DNA of 64,000 nt, taken from contig URIA01000001.1 in the NCBI GenBank assembly GCA_900547765.1, positions 1 to 64,000 of the forward strand. The letters are read 5' to 3'. The stretch is from an uncultured Collinsella sp. GTDB lineage: Bacteria > Actinomycetota > Coriobacteriia > Coriobacteriales > Coriobacteriaceae. Made by a program: the position numbers and the translations under genes. Below, piece by piece: positions 1-9,192 of this stretch (positions are counted from its first letter, which is position 1; every line of letters starts with the position of its first letter). The notes below the pieces were generated by a model. The model saw only the letters and a program-made list of their open reading frames with translations. It searched no databases and was not told the origin of the DNA.

Positions 1-8
1 CACGCAAA

Positions 9-31
9 GGAAAGCACTTAATGTGCTTTCC
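9..31. terminator. Hairpin at the left window edge
   Basis: A perfect 9-bp stem (GGAAAGCAC/GTGCTTTCC) closes a 5-base loop. Neither side has a clear T tract, so it may be a weak terminator or belong to a gene outside the window. Confidence 0.35.
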
Positions 32-86
32 GTCTTGCGCAGGACTGTAGAGCAGGAAACTTCATATGCGGCCCTCCCGGGCGCAA

Positions 87-119
87 GCAAAAGGGCGACC
101 CCTGTCCGGAGTCGCCCTT
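87..119 (-). terminator. Rho-independent terminator after pnp
   Basis: AAGGGCGAC pairs perfectly with GTCGCCCTT. Read on the minus strand, the stem is followed by TTTT. It starts 24 bases beyond the pnp stop codon. Confidence 0.85.
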
Positions 120-142
120 GTTGAGCTGCTTATGTGTAGCTG

Positions 143-2389
143 TTACTCGGCGTCGTGGTGACGGCGGGGCTTGCGGCCTCCGTTGTCGCCGGGACGGCGC
201 GGACGGTCGCTGCGCTCAGAGCGCTCGCGACGCGGACGCTCACGGCGCTGGAAGTGCTCGCCGTCGCCCTCGGAGGCACCCTCGGCACGAGCCGGGGCCT
301 CGGGCTTATCAAGACGATCGAGCGAGATCTTGCCGCGATCGTCGACCTCGATGACGACGACCTTGACCTCGTCGCCCACGTTGAGGACGTCCTCGACCTT
401 CTCCACGCGGCCCTTGGCGACGCGGGAGATGTGCAGCAGGCCGTCCTTACCGGGCAGCAGGTTGACGAAGGCGCCGAAGGGCTGGATGGAGACCACGCGA
501 CCGGTGTACTCCTCGCCCGGCTCGGGAACCTTGATGATGAGCTTGATACGCTCGACGGCCTGGTCGACGGACTCGCCGGTGCCGCCGACAAAGACGGTGC
601 CGTCCTCCTGGATGTCGACCGAGGCGCCGGTCTCGTCCTGGATACCGCGGATGACCTTACCGCCGGAACCGATGACGTCGCGGATCTTGTCGGTCGGAAC
701 CTGGATGGAAACGATGCGCGGAGCGGTGCTGCGCGTGGTGTGGCGCGGCTCGGGGATCACATCGAGCATCTTCTGCAGGATGAAGGCGCGACCCTCCTTG
801 GCCTGCTGCAGAGCGCGGGCCAGGATGTCGAAGGTGAGGCCGGTGGCCTTGTTGTCCATCTGCAGGGCGGTGATGCCCTCGGTGGTGCCGGTGACCTTAA
901 AGTCCATGTCGCCCAGGAAGTCCTCGAGACCCTGGATGTCGGACAGTACCACGGTCTTGCCCTCCTCCTGGATCAGGCCCATGGCGATACCGGAGACCGG
1001 GCGCTTAATGGGCACGCCGCCGTCCATAAGGGCGAGCGTGGAACCGCAGGTCGAAGCCATCGAAGAGGAGCCGTTGGACTCCATGACCTCGGAGACGACG
1101 CGGATGGCGTAGGGGAACTCGTTCTCGTCGGGAAGCACCGGAAGCAGAGCGCGCTCGGCCAGATTGCCATGGCCGATCTCGCGGCGCTTGGGGCTGCCCA
1201 TGCGGCCGGTCTCGCCGGTGCAGAACGGCGGGAAGTTGTAGTGGTGCATGTAGCGCTTGCCCTCGGTGGGCTCGATGGTATCCAGACGCTGGCCCTCGTT
1301 GAGCATGCCGAGCGAAAGAACCGAGAGCACCTGGGTCTGGCCACGCTGGAACAGGCCGGAGCCGTGAACGAGCGGCAGGTAGTTGTCCTTCACCATGATG
1401 GGACGGATCTCGTCGGCGGCACGGCCGTCTACGCGCTCGCCGGTCTCAACGACCATGGTGCGCATGGCCTTCTTCTCGAGCTTCTTGAGCGCCACGGGGA
1501 TCTCGCGCTCCCAAGCGGCCTGCTCCTCCTCTGTGAACTCGGCGCGGATGGACTCCTTCAGAGCCTCGACCTTACCGATACGGGAGAGCTTGTCGGCGTC
1601 GCGAAGGGCGGCTGCCATCTCGTCGTAGTGGGCGAAGATGCGCTCCTGGACCTCCTCGACGGGCTGGTCGAGCGGGTACTCCTTCTTGACGATGGGGCCG
1701 TTAACCTGCTCCCACTCGGCGACGAACTCGTCCTGAGCCTGGCAGAAAGCGGCAAGGGCCTCCTGGCCAAACTTCATGGCGGCGAGCATGTCGTCCTCGG
1801 AGATCTCCTCGGCGCCGGCCTCGACCATCGAGATGAAGTCGGCGGATCCGCCCAGCTCCAGGTCCAGATCCGAGTTCTCGCGCTCCTCGTAGGTGGGGTT
1901 GACGATAAACTCGCCGGTCTCCACGTTGCGGCCGATGCGCACGCAGGCAAGCGGGCCCTCGAAGGGCACGCCGCCAAGCGTCATGGCCAGGGATGCACCC
2001 ATGACGTTGATGACATCGAAGGGGTTGACCTGGTCGGCGACGAGCGAGGTGGCGACGATGTGCACCTCGTTGCGGAAGCCATCCGGGAAGCTCGGGCGAA
2101 TCGGGCGATCGATCATGCGGGCCGTGAGCGTGGCCTTCTCGCTGGGACGGCCCTCACGCTTGAGGTAGCCACCCGGGATGCGGCCGGCTGCGTACATCTT
2201 CTCGTTGAAGTCGACGGTCAGCGGGAAGAAGTCGTAGTTCTTGCGCTCCTTGGAGACGACCACGGTGTCGAGCATCGTGGTGTCGCCCTGCTTGACCAGG
2301 CAGGCGCCGGTGGCCTGCTTGGCAAGCTCGCCCGACTCAAAGGTGTAGGTCTTGCCGTACAGCTCAAAGGTCTTGGATACGAGTGTCAT
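143..2389 (-). CDS. pnp: Polyribonucleotide nucleotidyltransferase (PNPase)
   Basis: Phosphorolytic 3'-5' exoribonuclease that degrades mRNA and works with the RNA degradosome. The 748 residues hold two RNase PH-like domains (about 10-150 and 325-470) around an alpha-helical linker, then a KH domain (about 555-615, with GSGGKVI) and an S1 domain (about 625-700, EEYTGRVVSIQPFGAFVNLLPGKDG). Length is normal for the family apart from an Arg-rich tail of roughly 40 residues (RRERPRRERSERSDRPRR), which probably adds RNA affinity. It follows rpsO, the classical rpsO-pnp order, but a strong terminator lies between them. The leader (2390-2490) has small hairpins, for example CACGCT/AGCGTG at 2458-2473, which could be the RNase III autoregulatory site known for pnp. 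The start is an ATG with AAAGGAG upstream. Confidence 0.97.
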   Translation of the reverse strand: MTLVSKTFELYGKTYTFESGELAKQATGACLVKQGDTTMLDTVVVSKERKNYDFFPLTVDFNEKMYAAGRIPGGYLKREGRPSEKATLTARMIDRPIRPSFPDGFRNEVHIVATSLVADQVNPFDVINVMGASLAMTLGGVPFEGPLACVRIGRNVETGEFIVNPTYEERENSDLDLELGGSADFISMVEAGAEEISEDDMLAAMKFGQEALAAFCQAQDEFVAEWEQVNGPIVKKEYPLDQPVEEVQERIFAHYDEMAAALRDADKLSRIGKVEALKESIRAEFTEEEQAAWEREIPVALKKLEKKAMRTMVVETGERVDGRAADEIRPIMVKDNYLPLVHGSGLFQRGQTQVLSVLSLGMLNEGQRLDTIEPTEGKRYMHHYNFPPFCTGETGRMGSPKRREIGHGNLAERALLPVLPDENEFPYAIRVVSEVMESNGSSSMASTCGSTLALMDGGVPIKRPVSGIAMGLIQEEGKTVVLSDIQGLEDFLGDMDFKVTGTTEGITALQMDNKATGLTFDILARALQQAKEGRAFILQKMLDVIPEPRHTTRSTAPRIVSIQVPTDKIRDVIGSGGKVIRGIQDETGASVDIQEDGTVFVGGTGESVDQAVERIKLIIKVPEPGEEYTGRVVSIQPFGAFVNLLPGKDGLLHISRVAKGRVEKVEDVLNVGDEVKVVVIEVDDRGKISLDRLDKPEAPARAEGASEGDGEHFQRRERPRRERSERSDRPRRPGDNGGRKPRRHHDAE

Positions 2390-2492
2390 TGTTCTCCTTT
2401 ACCCCACAGGCCCCTTGCCTGCGGGCTTCTCATGTGACGCGGGCCCCCTGCCCCCGCCACGCTTCAGAGCGTGATTGTTCGCGCCCTTACAC

Positions 2493-2524
2493 AAAAAGAG
2501 CGCCCCGCTGCGCAGGACGCTCTT
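2493..2524 (-). terminator. Terminator after rpsO
   Basis: AAGAGCG pairs with CGCTCTT. The stem extends through a G-U wobble and CC/GG, and is followed on the minus strand by a run of five T. It separates rpsO from pnp. Confidence 0.85.
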
Positions 2525-2538
2525 AGCATGTACAAATC

Positions 2539-2817
2539 CTACTGGATGTTGTCGCGGATGCCCAGAGCCTTGATGAGCTCACGGTACTCGACGATGTCGT
2601 TCTTCTTGATGTAGGAGAGAAGACGACGACGACGGCCGACGAGCATGAGCAGGCCACGACGGGTGTGGAAGTCCTTCTGGTGGGACTTCATGTGCTCGGT
2701 CAGCTCCTTGATGCGCTCGGACAGGATGGCGACCTGAACCTTGGGGTTGCCGGTGTCGACCGGGGTGTTACCGAACTGGGCAGTCAGCTCAGCCTTGCGC
2801 TCTTTGGAAACAGTCAT
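2539..2817 (-). CDS. rpsO: 30S ribosomal protein S15
   Basis: Primary 16S rRNA-binding protein of the small-subunit platform. It has 92 residues, close to the usual 89, with the S15 hallmarks HMKSHQKDFHTRRGLLMLVGRRRRLLSYIKK. I chose the ATG at 2817 over an upstream in-frame start at 2913 because AAAGGTGA lies just before it and MTVSKERKAEL is the expected N-terminus. A terminator separates it from pnp downstream. Confidence 0.97.
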   Translation of the reverse strand: MTVSKERKAELTAQFGNTPVDTGNPKVQVAILSERIKELTEHMKSHQKDFHTRRGLLMLVGRRRRLLSYIKKNDIVEYRELIKALGIRDNIQ

Positions 2818-2955
2818 TGTTTCACCTTTCGTTTTACGTCGCCCACGGGCGACTCGATTCGCCTCGGACTGGGAAGCCGCCGGTGGAGCGAGCAACCAAG
2901 GTCGAGGTACCAACAGGCCGATATGTTACCACAAGCAGCCCGCGTCTGCGCATCA

Positions 2956-3705
2956 TCACCGACCCAACATGAATTCCATCGCACGGAGGCGCTGGTCGGT
3001 ATGCGTCGCCGCCCACACATGCGAAAGCCCGAGTAAGAACGCCGCCGTATGCGGGTCGATTTTCTCGGCCATAAGCGCATCGAAGGTCATCGACATGAGG
3101 GCGCGCAGCCACGCGACCTCACCGGTCGACACCAGCTCGGCACCCGGAACGCTCGACGCGCACGACCCGCACATGAGACCGCCCGCCTGGGGCGAAAAAT
3201 ACGACAGCATGGGGTCTCCGCACAGCACGCAGGCCGAAAAATCGGGTCGATAGCCAACGTGCGACAGCAGCTTAAAGACATATGCCGCCACAAGTAGGTC
3301 CATATGAGCCGTGTCGAGCCCGCTGCCCACCAGGGCAAGAGCTCGCTGCGTTATAGCAAAGGTAAACGGGTCCTCGGCGTCCTCGAACGAGCACACGCGC
3401 GCGACCTCGGCGATCGCGCTTGCGGCGCAGGTCGTCTCGTAATCGGGCGCAGCGCCGAGCGGCGCCTCCATAAGCTCGGCCTGGGAAACCACGTCGAGTG
3501 ACCGTCCATGTGCAAGCAGCATATCGACCGTACAGAACAGCTCGCAGCGCGCAGCCAGGCGTCCGCCGGGTTTGCGGGCGCCCTTTGCCACGGCGCGAAC
3601 CCGCCGCCCCCGCTCGTCAAGCATCGTCAAGATCAGGTCGGTCTCTTTGAGCTTAGTCTTATCGAGCACGAGCACTTTCGTGCGATATGTCCGGGAGCCT
3701 GCCAT
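2956..3705 (-). CDS. recO: DNA repair protein RecO
   Basis: Recombination mediator of the RecFOR pathway, which loads RecA on SSB-coated gaps. The 249 residues match family length. An N-terminal OB-fold (TYRTKVLVLDKTKLKETDLILTMLDERGRRVRAVAKGARK) precedes a helical part with a zinc-type cluster (CVLCGDP...GGLMCGSC, about residues 160-185). It is the last gene of the lepA-to-recO operon, 15 bases after era, and has only a weak AAGGA ribosome site. era-recO adjacency is widespread in bacteria. Confidence 0.95.
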   Translation of the reverse strand: MAGSRTYRTKVLVLDKTKLKETDLILTMLDERGRRVRAVAKGARKPGGRLAARCELFCTVDMLLAHGRSLDVVSQAELMEAPLGAAPDYETTCAASAIAEVARVCSFEDAEDPFTFAITQRALALVGSGLDTAHMDLLVAAYVFKLLSHVGYRPDFSACVLCGDPMLSYFSPQAGGLMCGSCASSVPGAELVSTGEVAWLRALMSMTFDALMAEKIDPHTAAFLLGLSHVWAATHTDQRLRAMEFMLGR

Positions 3706-3720
3706 GCGCGCCGCGCGTCC

Positions 3721-4788
3721 TTAGTCCTCGGCGTTGTAGCCAAAGCGGCGAATCTGGGCCTCGTCGTCACGCCAGCCGGCCTTGACCTTCACGTCCAGCT
3801 CCAAAAAGACCTGCGTGCCAAAGATGCGCTCAAGATCGCGACGGGCGTCGATACCGATATGCTTGATCATCTCGCCGCCCTTGCCGATGATGATGCCCTT
3901 TTGGCCCTCGCGCTCGACGTAAATGGTGGCGTGCACGCGAAGCACCTTCTTGGTCTGCTCGAGCGCATCGCAGATCACGCCAACGGAGTGCGGGATCTCA
4001 TCACGGGTGCGGCGCAAGACCTTCTCGCGCACAAACTCGGCAACGAGCGTCTCGTCGGAAGCGTCGGTACCCATGTCCTCGGGGAACCAACGCGGACCCT
4101 CAGGCAAAAAGTGCGCAACGGTCTCGATAAATGCATCGACGTTGAAGTTCTTGACCGACGACGTCACGATCTCGTCGTCATATTCCATGAGTTCGTGGGC
4201 TGCCTTAAGCTGCTCCATGACCTGTGTGGGGTCGGCCTCATCGGCCTTGGTGAGCACCAGGACCTTCTTGGAACGAGCGCATCTGACGCGCTCGGCAACC
4301 CAGGCGTCTCCCCTGCCGATCGGTTTGGTGGCATCAATCAAAAACGCGACAACATCGACATCGTTCAGCTCGAACAACGCGCTCTTGTTGAGCTCGGATC
4401 CCAAGCCGTCCTTGGGCTTATGAATACCCGGGGTATCGACAAAGACCAGCTGGTAGCCGGGGCGGTTGACGACGGCGCGCATGCGGCGGCGGGTCGTCTG
4501 GGCCACCGGCGAGGTGATGGCGACCTTTTTGCCATAGCAGGCATTAAGCAGCGTAGACTTGCCAGCGTTGGGACGACCGACCAGGGCCACAAAGCCGCTG
4601 CGGAAACCGGGCTCAACGTCACCAAAGCCCGCGAGGTTGTCGTCCTCGTCGCACAGGGCGTCGAGTTCCTCGTCGCTCATACCCTCAAACGGGTCGAACT
4701 CCTCGACATCCTCGAGCTCCTCGGTATCCACCGCGTCCAGGGACTCGTCGTCCAAAATCTCATCGGCAGGCTGCATATTGTCGGACAT
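3721..4788 (-). CDS. era: GTPase Era with an acidic N-terminal extension
   Basis: GTPase that binds the 3' end of 16S rRNA during 30S maturation. G1 is GRPNAGKST at residues 71-79, G3 is DTPGIH and G4 is TKAD; the C-terminal KH domain carries the GKGGEMIKHIG loop. Ordinary Era proteins have the P-loop near residue 15, so about 55 Asp/Glu-rich residues have been added at the front (EILDDESLDAVDTEELEDVEEF). The ATG at 4788 has GAAAGGGA upstream, so the extension is probably translated. It is flanked by dgkA, ybeY and recO, the usual era neighbourhood. Confidence 0.96.
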   Translation of the reverse strand: MSDNMQPADEILDDESLDAVDTEELEDVEEFDPFEGMSDEELDALCDEDDNLAGFGDVEPGFRSGFVALVGRPNAGKSTLLNACYGKKVAITSPVAQTTRRRMRAVVNRPGYQLVFVDTPGIHKPKDGLGSELNKSALFELNDVDVVAFLIDATKPIGRGDAWVAERVRCARSKKVLVLTKADEADPTQVMEQLKAAHELMEYDDEIVTSSVKNFNVDAFIETVAHFLPEGPRWFPEDMGTDASDETLVAEFVREKVLRRTRDEIPHSVGVICDALEQTKKVLRVHATIYVEREGQKGIIIGKGGEMIKHIGIDARRDLERIFGTQVFLELDVKVKAGWRDDEAQIRRFGYNAED

Positions 4789-4800
4789 GGGAATCCCTTT

Positions 4801-5178
4801 CTAAATAAAGCCGAGCGCGTGGGCAAATACCAGCAAGCCCACAATCGCGGCGGTGATGGAAAGAACGTATACGGAGGCGGCGGCGATGTCCTTCGCACGC
4901 TTGGCCAGCGGATGGAGCTCCTGGGTCGCCAGGTCGACGATGGCCTCCATGGCGGTATTGCAAAGCTCGCCGTGGATCACCAGGCCGCAACAGATGATAA
5001 TCGTGGCCCACTCGGCAATGTCGAGCCCCACGATGCAGCCTGCAATGACGGTGCACACGCCCGCCACGAGCATGACCTTAATGTTGCGCTCGGTCTTGAC
5101 GGCGGTGACGAAGCCCTCCATAGCGTAAGAAAACGACTTTAAGAAGGACGGATGGTCCTTGTTCGATCCGGGAATCAT
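4801..5178 (-). CDS. dgkA: Diacylglycerol/undecaprenol kinase
   Basis: Small integral-membrane lipid kinase. In Gram-positive bacteria this family mostly phosphorylates undecaprenol for cell-wall carrier recycling. The 125 residues carry the signature ELCNTAMEAIVDL and the following AKDIAAASVYVLSI, with three predicted membrane helices (about 35-52, 56-72 and 100-122). The ATG at 5178 follows TAGGAGCC. It sits between ybeY and era in the same transcription unit, as in many Firmicutes and Actinobacteria. The lipid substrate cannot be read from sequence. Confidence 0.92.
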   Translation of the reverse strand: MIPGSNKDHPSFLKSFSYAMEGFVTAVKTERNIKVMLVAGVCTVIAGCIVGLDIAEWATIIICCGLVIHGELCNTAMEAIVDLATQELHPLAKRAKDIAAASVYVLSITAAIVGLLVFAHALGFI

Positions 5179-5187
5179 AGACGGCTC

Positions 5188-5697
5188 CTAGTCGTGGGCG
5201 TGGTTGGTGATGGGGCCGACGTGGACTAGCTTGGGGTCCTCGCCGCGCTCGAGCGCCAAATCGCACAGGATGGCGTCCTCGCGGGCCTCCATGACCTCGG
5301 CCTCGTCGTCCTCGATGTGGTCATAGCCCAGCAGGTGCAGCATGCCGTGTACGAACATCAGACGGCACTCGTCAGCAGGGCTATTGCCAAAACCGGGGGC
5401 CTGACGGGCAATAACCTGCGGGGCCAAGATAATATCGCCGAGCTCGAGCGTCTCATCGACGGGAATGTCATCGTCAAAGGCCGAGTCGCACTCAAACGAG
5501 AGCACATCGGTAGTGCGGTCGATACCGCGCCACTCGTGGTTGAGCTCGTGCATCTCGTCCTCGTCGACATACGAAAGGGAAATCTCGACTTCACGCTCAA
5601 CGCCCTCGGCGGCAAGCACGACCTCGCAGATGTGCTCCACCTCCTGCGCGTCGAGCAGCGTATCGAGCTCGGCATCGTTGCTGATCAATACACTCAA
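5188..5697 (-). CDS. ybeY: Endoribonuclease YbeY
   Basis: Zinc-dependent single-strand endoribonuclease used in 16S rRNA 3'-end maturation and ribosome quality control. The family motif H-G-x-L-H-L-x-G-Y-D-H is present as HGMLHLLGYDH near the C-terminus. It has 169 residues. The start is TTG at 5697, set by AAAGGAG at good spacing and overlapping the phoH TGA stop (TTGA), which implies translational coupling. Confidence 0.95.
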   Translation of the reverse strand: MSVLISNDAELDTLLDAQEVEHICEVVLAAEGVEREVEISLSYVDEDEMHELNHEWRGIDRTTDVLSFECDSAFDDDIPVDETLELGDIILAPQVIARQAPGFGNSPADECRLMFVHGMLHLLGYDHIEDDEAEVMEAREDAILCDLALERGEDPKLVHVGPITNHAHD

Positions 5698-6680
5698 CGG
5701 GACTCCTTTCGGTCACGTGCGCGTTTCTCGCGCTCATCATCATAAGTGTCGTATGCCTCGACGATACGTCCCACCAAGGCATGGCGCACCACGTCGGCGC
5801 GCTCGAGGTGCGAAAATGCGACATCGTCGACACGGCCCAAAATCTGCTCAACGTCGGCAAGACCGCCACGGCGACCCACCAGGTCGCGCTGGCTCAGGTC
5901 GCCGGTGATCACGAACTTGGAGTTGAAGCCCAGGCGTGTCAGGAACATCTTCATCTGCTCGGGCGTGGTATTTTGCGCCTCGTCGAGCACCACGAAAGCA
6001 TCGCTCAGCGTGCGGCCGCGCATGTAGGCAAGCGGGGCGATCTCGATCACGCCGCGCTCCATAAGCTCATCGGTGCGCTCGCGATCCATCATGTCAAAAA
6101 GGGCGTCGTAGAGCGGACGCATGTAGGGATCGATCTTTTCCTCGAGGGTACCGGGCAAAAAGCCCAGGTTCTCCCCCGCCTCGACAACCGGACGCGTCAA
6201 GATCAAACGGCCCACCTCGTGGCGCTTGAGCGCGGCAACGGCAAGCGCCATGGCCAGATAGGTCTTACCGGTACCGGCAGGACCCAGGCCAAACGTGATG
6301 GTATGTGAGCGGATGGCATCCACATACCGCTTTTGCCCGAGCGTCTTGGGACGAATGACGCGACCGCGATACGAAAGCAGCACGTCATCGCGAAGCGACG
6401 TAGCCTCGTGCTCACCGTCGCGCAGAACGGCCAGGCAGCGAGAGACATCGTCGGCAGAAAGCGTGCGCCCGGCAGCAGCCTCACGAAAGGCATGTTCGAA
6501 AAAACGCGCCACGAGTTCGACCTCATCCGGGTCACCGCTCACGGCGATGCTATCGCCACGGGCGACAACATGGGCGCGAACCAAGTTCTCGAGTGCACGA
6601 AGGACGCCGTCGCCGGCGCCCAAAACGCGCGAGGGGTCGATACCCTCGGGAACGGTAAGTCTAATCTTAGAGGCTTCCAT
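5694..6680 (-). CDS. PhoH family ATPase
   Basis: Predicted P-loop ATPase of the PhoH/YbeZ family, which usually partners with YbeY in RNA metabolism. Walker A is GPAGTGKTYLA, Walker B is AFVVLDEAQNTTPEQ, and TRPVVEAGENLGFLPG is the family signature; an N-terminal KH-like segment precedes them. The frame stays open to 6785, but ATG 6680 has GGGAGG in place and starts MEASKIRLTVPEG, giving 328 residues, the normal size. It overlaps the end of mtaB by 14 bases and is followed by ybeY. Confidence 0.93.
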   Translation of the reverse strand: MEASKIRLTVPEGIDPSRVLGAGDGVLRALENLVRAHVVARGDSIAVSGDPDEVELVARFFEHAFREAAAGRTLSADDVSRCLAVLRDGEHEATSLRDDVLLSYRGRVIRPKTLGQKRYVDAIRSHTITFGLGPAGTGKTYLAMALAVAALKRHEVGRLILTRPVVEAGENLGFLPGTLEEKIDPYMRPLYDALFDMMDRERTDELMERGVIEIAPLAYMRGRTLSDAFVVLDEAQNTTPEQMKMFLTRLGFNSKFVITGDLSQRDLVGRRGGLADVEQILGRVDDVAFSHLERADVVRHALVGRIVEAYDTYDDEREKRARDRKESR

Positions 6681-7953
6681 GAACCTCCCTGCGCGCATGG
6701 ACCAAGCCGGAATCATCGACTCCGATGATAGCAACATCGAGCAGGCACGGGGCTGTGAGTCCACAGGTATCGTCAAGACGGGCATGATGGAACGAGCCGA
6801 GCGTCAGGTTGTCACCATACTCGAGCACGGCACGCTCGACCGTGCCCACGCGACGACGAGCGTCGGCAATAGCGAGCTCCTGTGCCGCGGCCCGCATACG
6901 GCGGCTACGCTCGGCCATAACCTCGGGCGGCACTTGGTCGGGCATGTCGGCAGCAAGGGTACCGGGACGCTTGCTATAGCGGAATACGTGCATACGCGAG
7001 AAACCCACACGGCGGCACAGCGCCAGCGACTCCTCGAATTCCTCGTCCGTCTCGCCGGGGAAGCCGACGATGACATCGCACGAAAGAGACGCCTGAGGCA
7101 AGTTGGCGCGAATCATACGCACCGTATCCTCAAAGGCCTCGGCGCTATAGGGACGACCCATACGATGCAGGGTCGCCGTACAGCCGGACTGCACGGGCAG
7201 GTGCAAAAACGGGGCGATACGCTGCGGATAGCGCGCCATAACCTTGAGCAGGCGCTCAGAGATATCCATGGGCTCGACCGAGGAAATGCGCACATGCGGA
7301 ATAGACGTGCGCTCCATGATGGCCTCGAGCAGCTCATCGATCTCGACATGCTCGTCGGTCGCGCTCTTGCCATCGTAGGCACCCAGGTTCACACCGGTCA
7401 GCACCACCTCGGGCACGCCGGTCTCCTGGGCCTCGCGAACTTGCTCGAGCACGGACTCGACGGGCACGGAGCGCTCGGGGCCGCGTGCCTTCCACACAAT
7501 GCAATAGGTGCAGCGATGGTTGCAGCCATCCTGAATCTTCACGCCCAGGCGAGAGCGACCGAGCGCATCGACCACCTCGCCATCGCTGCAGGCGGGAACG
7601 CTATCGGACTCAACGCCCAGCACCTCGCAGACACGTTCGGCGACATCGATCTTGGACGGCTCGGCGATCACGCGATCCGAAAGCTCCAACAGCTCCTCGG
7701 GATGCAAATTGACCACGCATCCGGTCACGACCACATAGGGCTCGTTTGGATGGGCCAGCGCATGACGGACGGCCTTACGGGTCTTGGCCTCGGCCTCGCC
7801 CGTAACGGCACAAGTGTTAATGACGATCAGATCGGCATCCTGGGGCTCCACAATAGCAAAGCCCAGGCGCATAAGATCGGCAGTGATACGGTCAGACTCA
7901 ACCCGGTTGACACGGCAGCCGAGGTTGACGACGGAAATATGGGGTGCGAGCAC
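6667..7953 (-). CDS. mtaB: tRNA t6A37 methylthiotransferase MtaB
   Basis: Radical-SAM enzyme that converts t6A37 to ms2t6A in ANN-decoding tRNAs. The N-terminal UPF0004 domain carries cluster-binding Cys (NLGCRVN, NTCAVTGEA, VTGCVVNL). The radical-SAM motif is CNHRCTYC near residue 145, followed by a TRAM-like end. The 428 residues fit the family. VNLGCRVNRVES and IPxxRGPERS-type motifs favour MtaB over MiaB or RimO. The GTG start at 7953 follows AAGGAG. It lies between dnaJ and phoH in one operon. Confidence 0.92.
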   Translation of the reverse strand: MLAPHISVVNLGCRVNRVESDRITADLMRLGFAIVEPQDADLIVINTCAVTGEAEAKTRKAVRHALAHPNEPYVVVTGCVVNLHPEELLELSDRVIAEPSKIDVAERVCEVLGVESDSVPACSDGEVVDALGRSRLGVKIQDGCNHRCTYCIVWKARGPERSVPVESVLEQVREAQETGVPEVVLTGVNLGAYDGKSATDEHVEIDELLEAIMERTSIPHVRISSVEPMDISERLLKVMARYPQRIAPFLHLPVQSGCTATLHRMGRPYSAEAFEDTVRMIRANLPQASLSCDVIVGFPGETDEEFEESLALCRRVGFSRMHVFRYSKRPGTLAADMPDQVPPEVMAERSRRMRAAAQELAIADARRRVGTVERAVLEYGDNLTLGSFHHARLDDTCGLTAPCLLDVAIIGVDDSGLVHARREVHGSL

Positions 7954-7962
7954 GCGGGCTCC

Positions 7963-9111
7963 TTAATCGAGGATATCGTCGAGGGCACTCTTGATACGGT
8001 CGGTCACCGACTTCTTACCGGAAGCGACGTCATCGCCCATCTCATCGGCAAAAGCACGGAGCAGCTCGCGTTGCTTATTGGAAAGATTGGTGGGAACGAC
8101 CACGCGCAGTTGCACGATCAGGCGGCCACGCGAACCGCCACCGCCAATGCGCGGCATTCCGTAATTATTGACGCTCACGGTGTCGCCGTACTGGGCGCCG
8201 GCGGGAACAGTCACCTTAACGACCTCGTCGGGCATAATGCCCTCGACCTCGATCTCGCAGCCGAGCGCAGCCTGCGCAATCGAGATATCGCTCACCAGGT
8301 ACAGGTCGTCACCGTTGCGCTTAAAGCGCTCATGGTCGGCAACGCGCACGTTGACAATCAGGTCGCCCGAGGGCTCGCCGCGAAGGCCAGCCTCGCCAAA
8401 GCCGCTCACACGCAGCTGGCGACCGGTCGAAACGCCGGCGGGAATATCGATGTCGATCTTTTCATGCGAAGGCGTGCGGCCCTGACCGTCGCAGGTCTCG
8501 CAGGGATGGTCGATAACCGTGCCCTCGCCATGGCAGTCAGGGCAAGGCGAGGAAGACTGAACCTGGCCCAAAAACGATCGCTGAACCGTCGTGACGTAGC
8601 CCGTACCGTGGCAGCGGCCGCACTGCTTTTCCTGTGCGCCCTCTGCCCTACCGGTGCCATTGCAGTCCTCGCAAGGAGCAAGGCGGTCATAGCTGATCGT
8701 CTTTTTGCAGCCGAGCGCCGCCTCCTCGAGCGTCACCGAAAGCGAGATGGCCATGTCACGTCCACGACGACGCTCACGACGGCTGCGGGCGCCACCGCCG
8801 GCACCGCCGCCAAAGAACGACGAGAACAAGTCGTCCATGCCCATGCCACCAAAAATATCGTTGATATCGACGTAGCCCGAACCACCAGGGCCGTCGGCAG
8901 TGCCGTAACGGTCGTAGTTAGCACGCTTCTGCTCATCGGAAAGAACGGAATAGGCCTCGTTGAGCTCCTTGAACTTGGCCTCGGCCTCGGGGTCGTCCGA
9001 AACATCCGGATGTACGGTACGGGCCTTCTTTAGAAACGCACGCTTAATCGTCCGCGCGTCGGCATCCCTGTCGACGCCAAGCACCTCGTAGTAATCCCTA
9101 TTTTCCGACAC
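7963..9111 (-). CDS. dnaJ: Chaperone DnaJ (type A)
   Basis: Hsp40 co-chaperone that stimulates DnaK ATP hydrolysis and delivers substrates. J domain 5-70 with HPD, a Gly/Phe linker (GGMGMDDLFSSFFGGGAGGG), four CxxCxGxG zinc repeats (CEDCNGTG, CGRCHGTG, CPDCHGEG, CETCDGQG) and complete C-terminal substrate domains. The GTG start at 9111 is chosen because GGAAGGA lies upstream and the encoded VSENRDYYEVLG is the normal N-terminus, giving 382 residues. No CIRCE, HspR or DnaK context is visible; it sits with a second J-protein gene immediately upstream. Confidence 0.95.
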   Translation of the reverse strand: MSENRDYYEVLGVDRDADARTIKRAFLKKARTVHPDVSDDPEAEAKFKELNEAYSVLSDEQKRANYDRYGTADGPGGSGYVDINDIFGGMGMDDLFSSFFGGGAGGGARSRRERRRGRDMAISLSVTLEEAALGCKKTISYDRLAPCEDCNGTGRAEGAQEKQCGRCHGTGYVTTVQRSFLGQVQSSSPCPDCHGEGTVIDHPCETCDGQGRTPSHEKIDIDIPAGVSTGRQLRVSGFGEAGLRGEPSGDLIVNVRVADHERFKRNGDDLYLVSDISIAQAALGCEIEVEGIMPDEVVKVTVPAGAQYGDTVSVNNYGMPRIGGGGSRGRLIVQLRVVVPTNLSNKQRELLRAFADEMGDDVASGKKSVTDRIKSALDDILD

Positions 9112-9192
9112 GACCGAATCCTTCCGACTTTCATTATTGTCACAGTGCGTCCTATACCCAAGCTGGGCCGACCGCAAACAGAGGGTTTGATG

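Noticed and set aside
155..2437. 760-codon open frame antisense to pnp
   Set aside because: Codon-bias shadow of pnp; composition is repetitive and without motifs.
6295..9033. 912-codon plus-strand open frame across phoH, mtaB and dnaJ
   Set aside because: It crosses three well-supported minus-strand genes and shows no protein family features.
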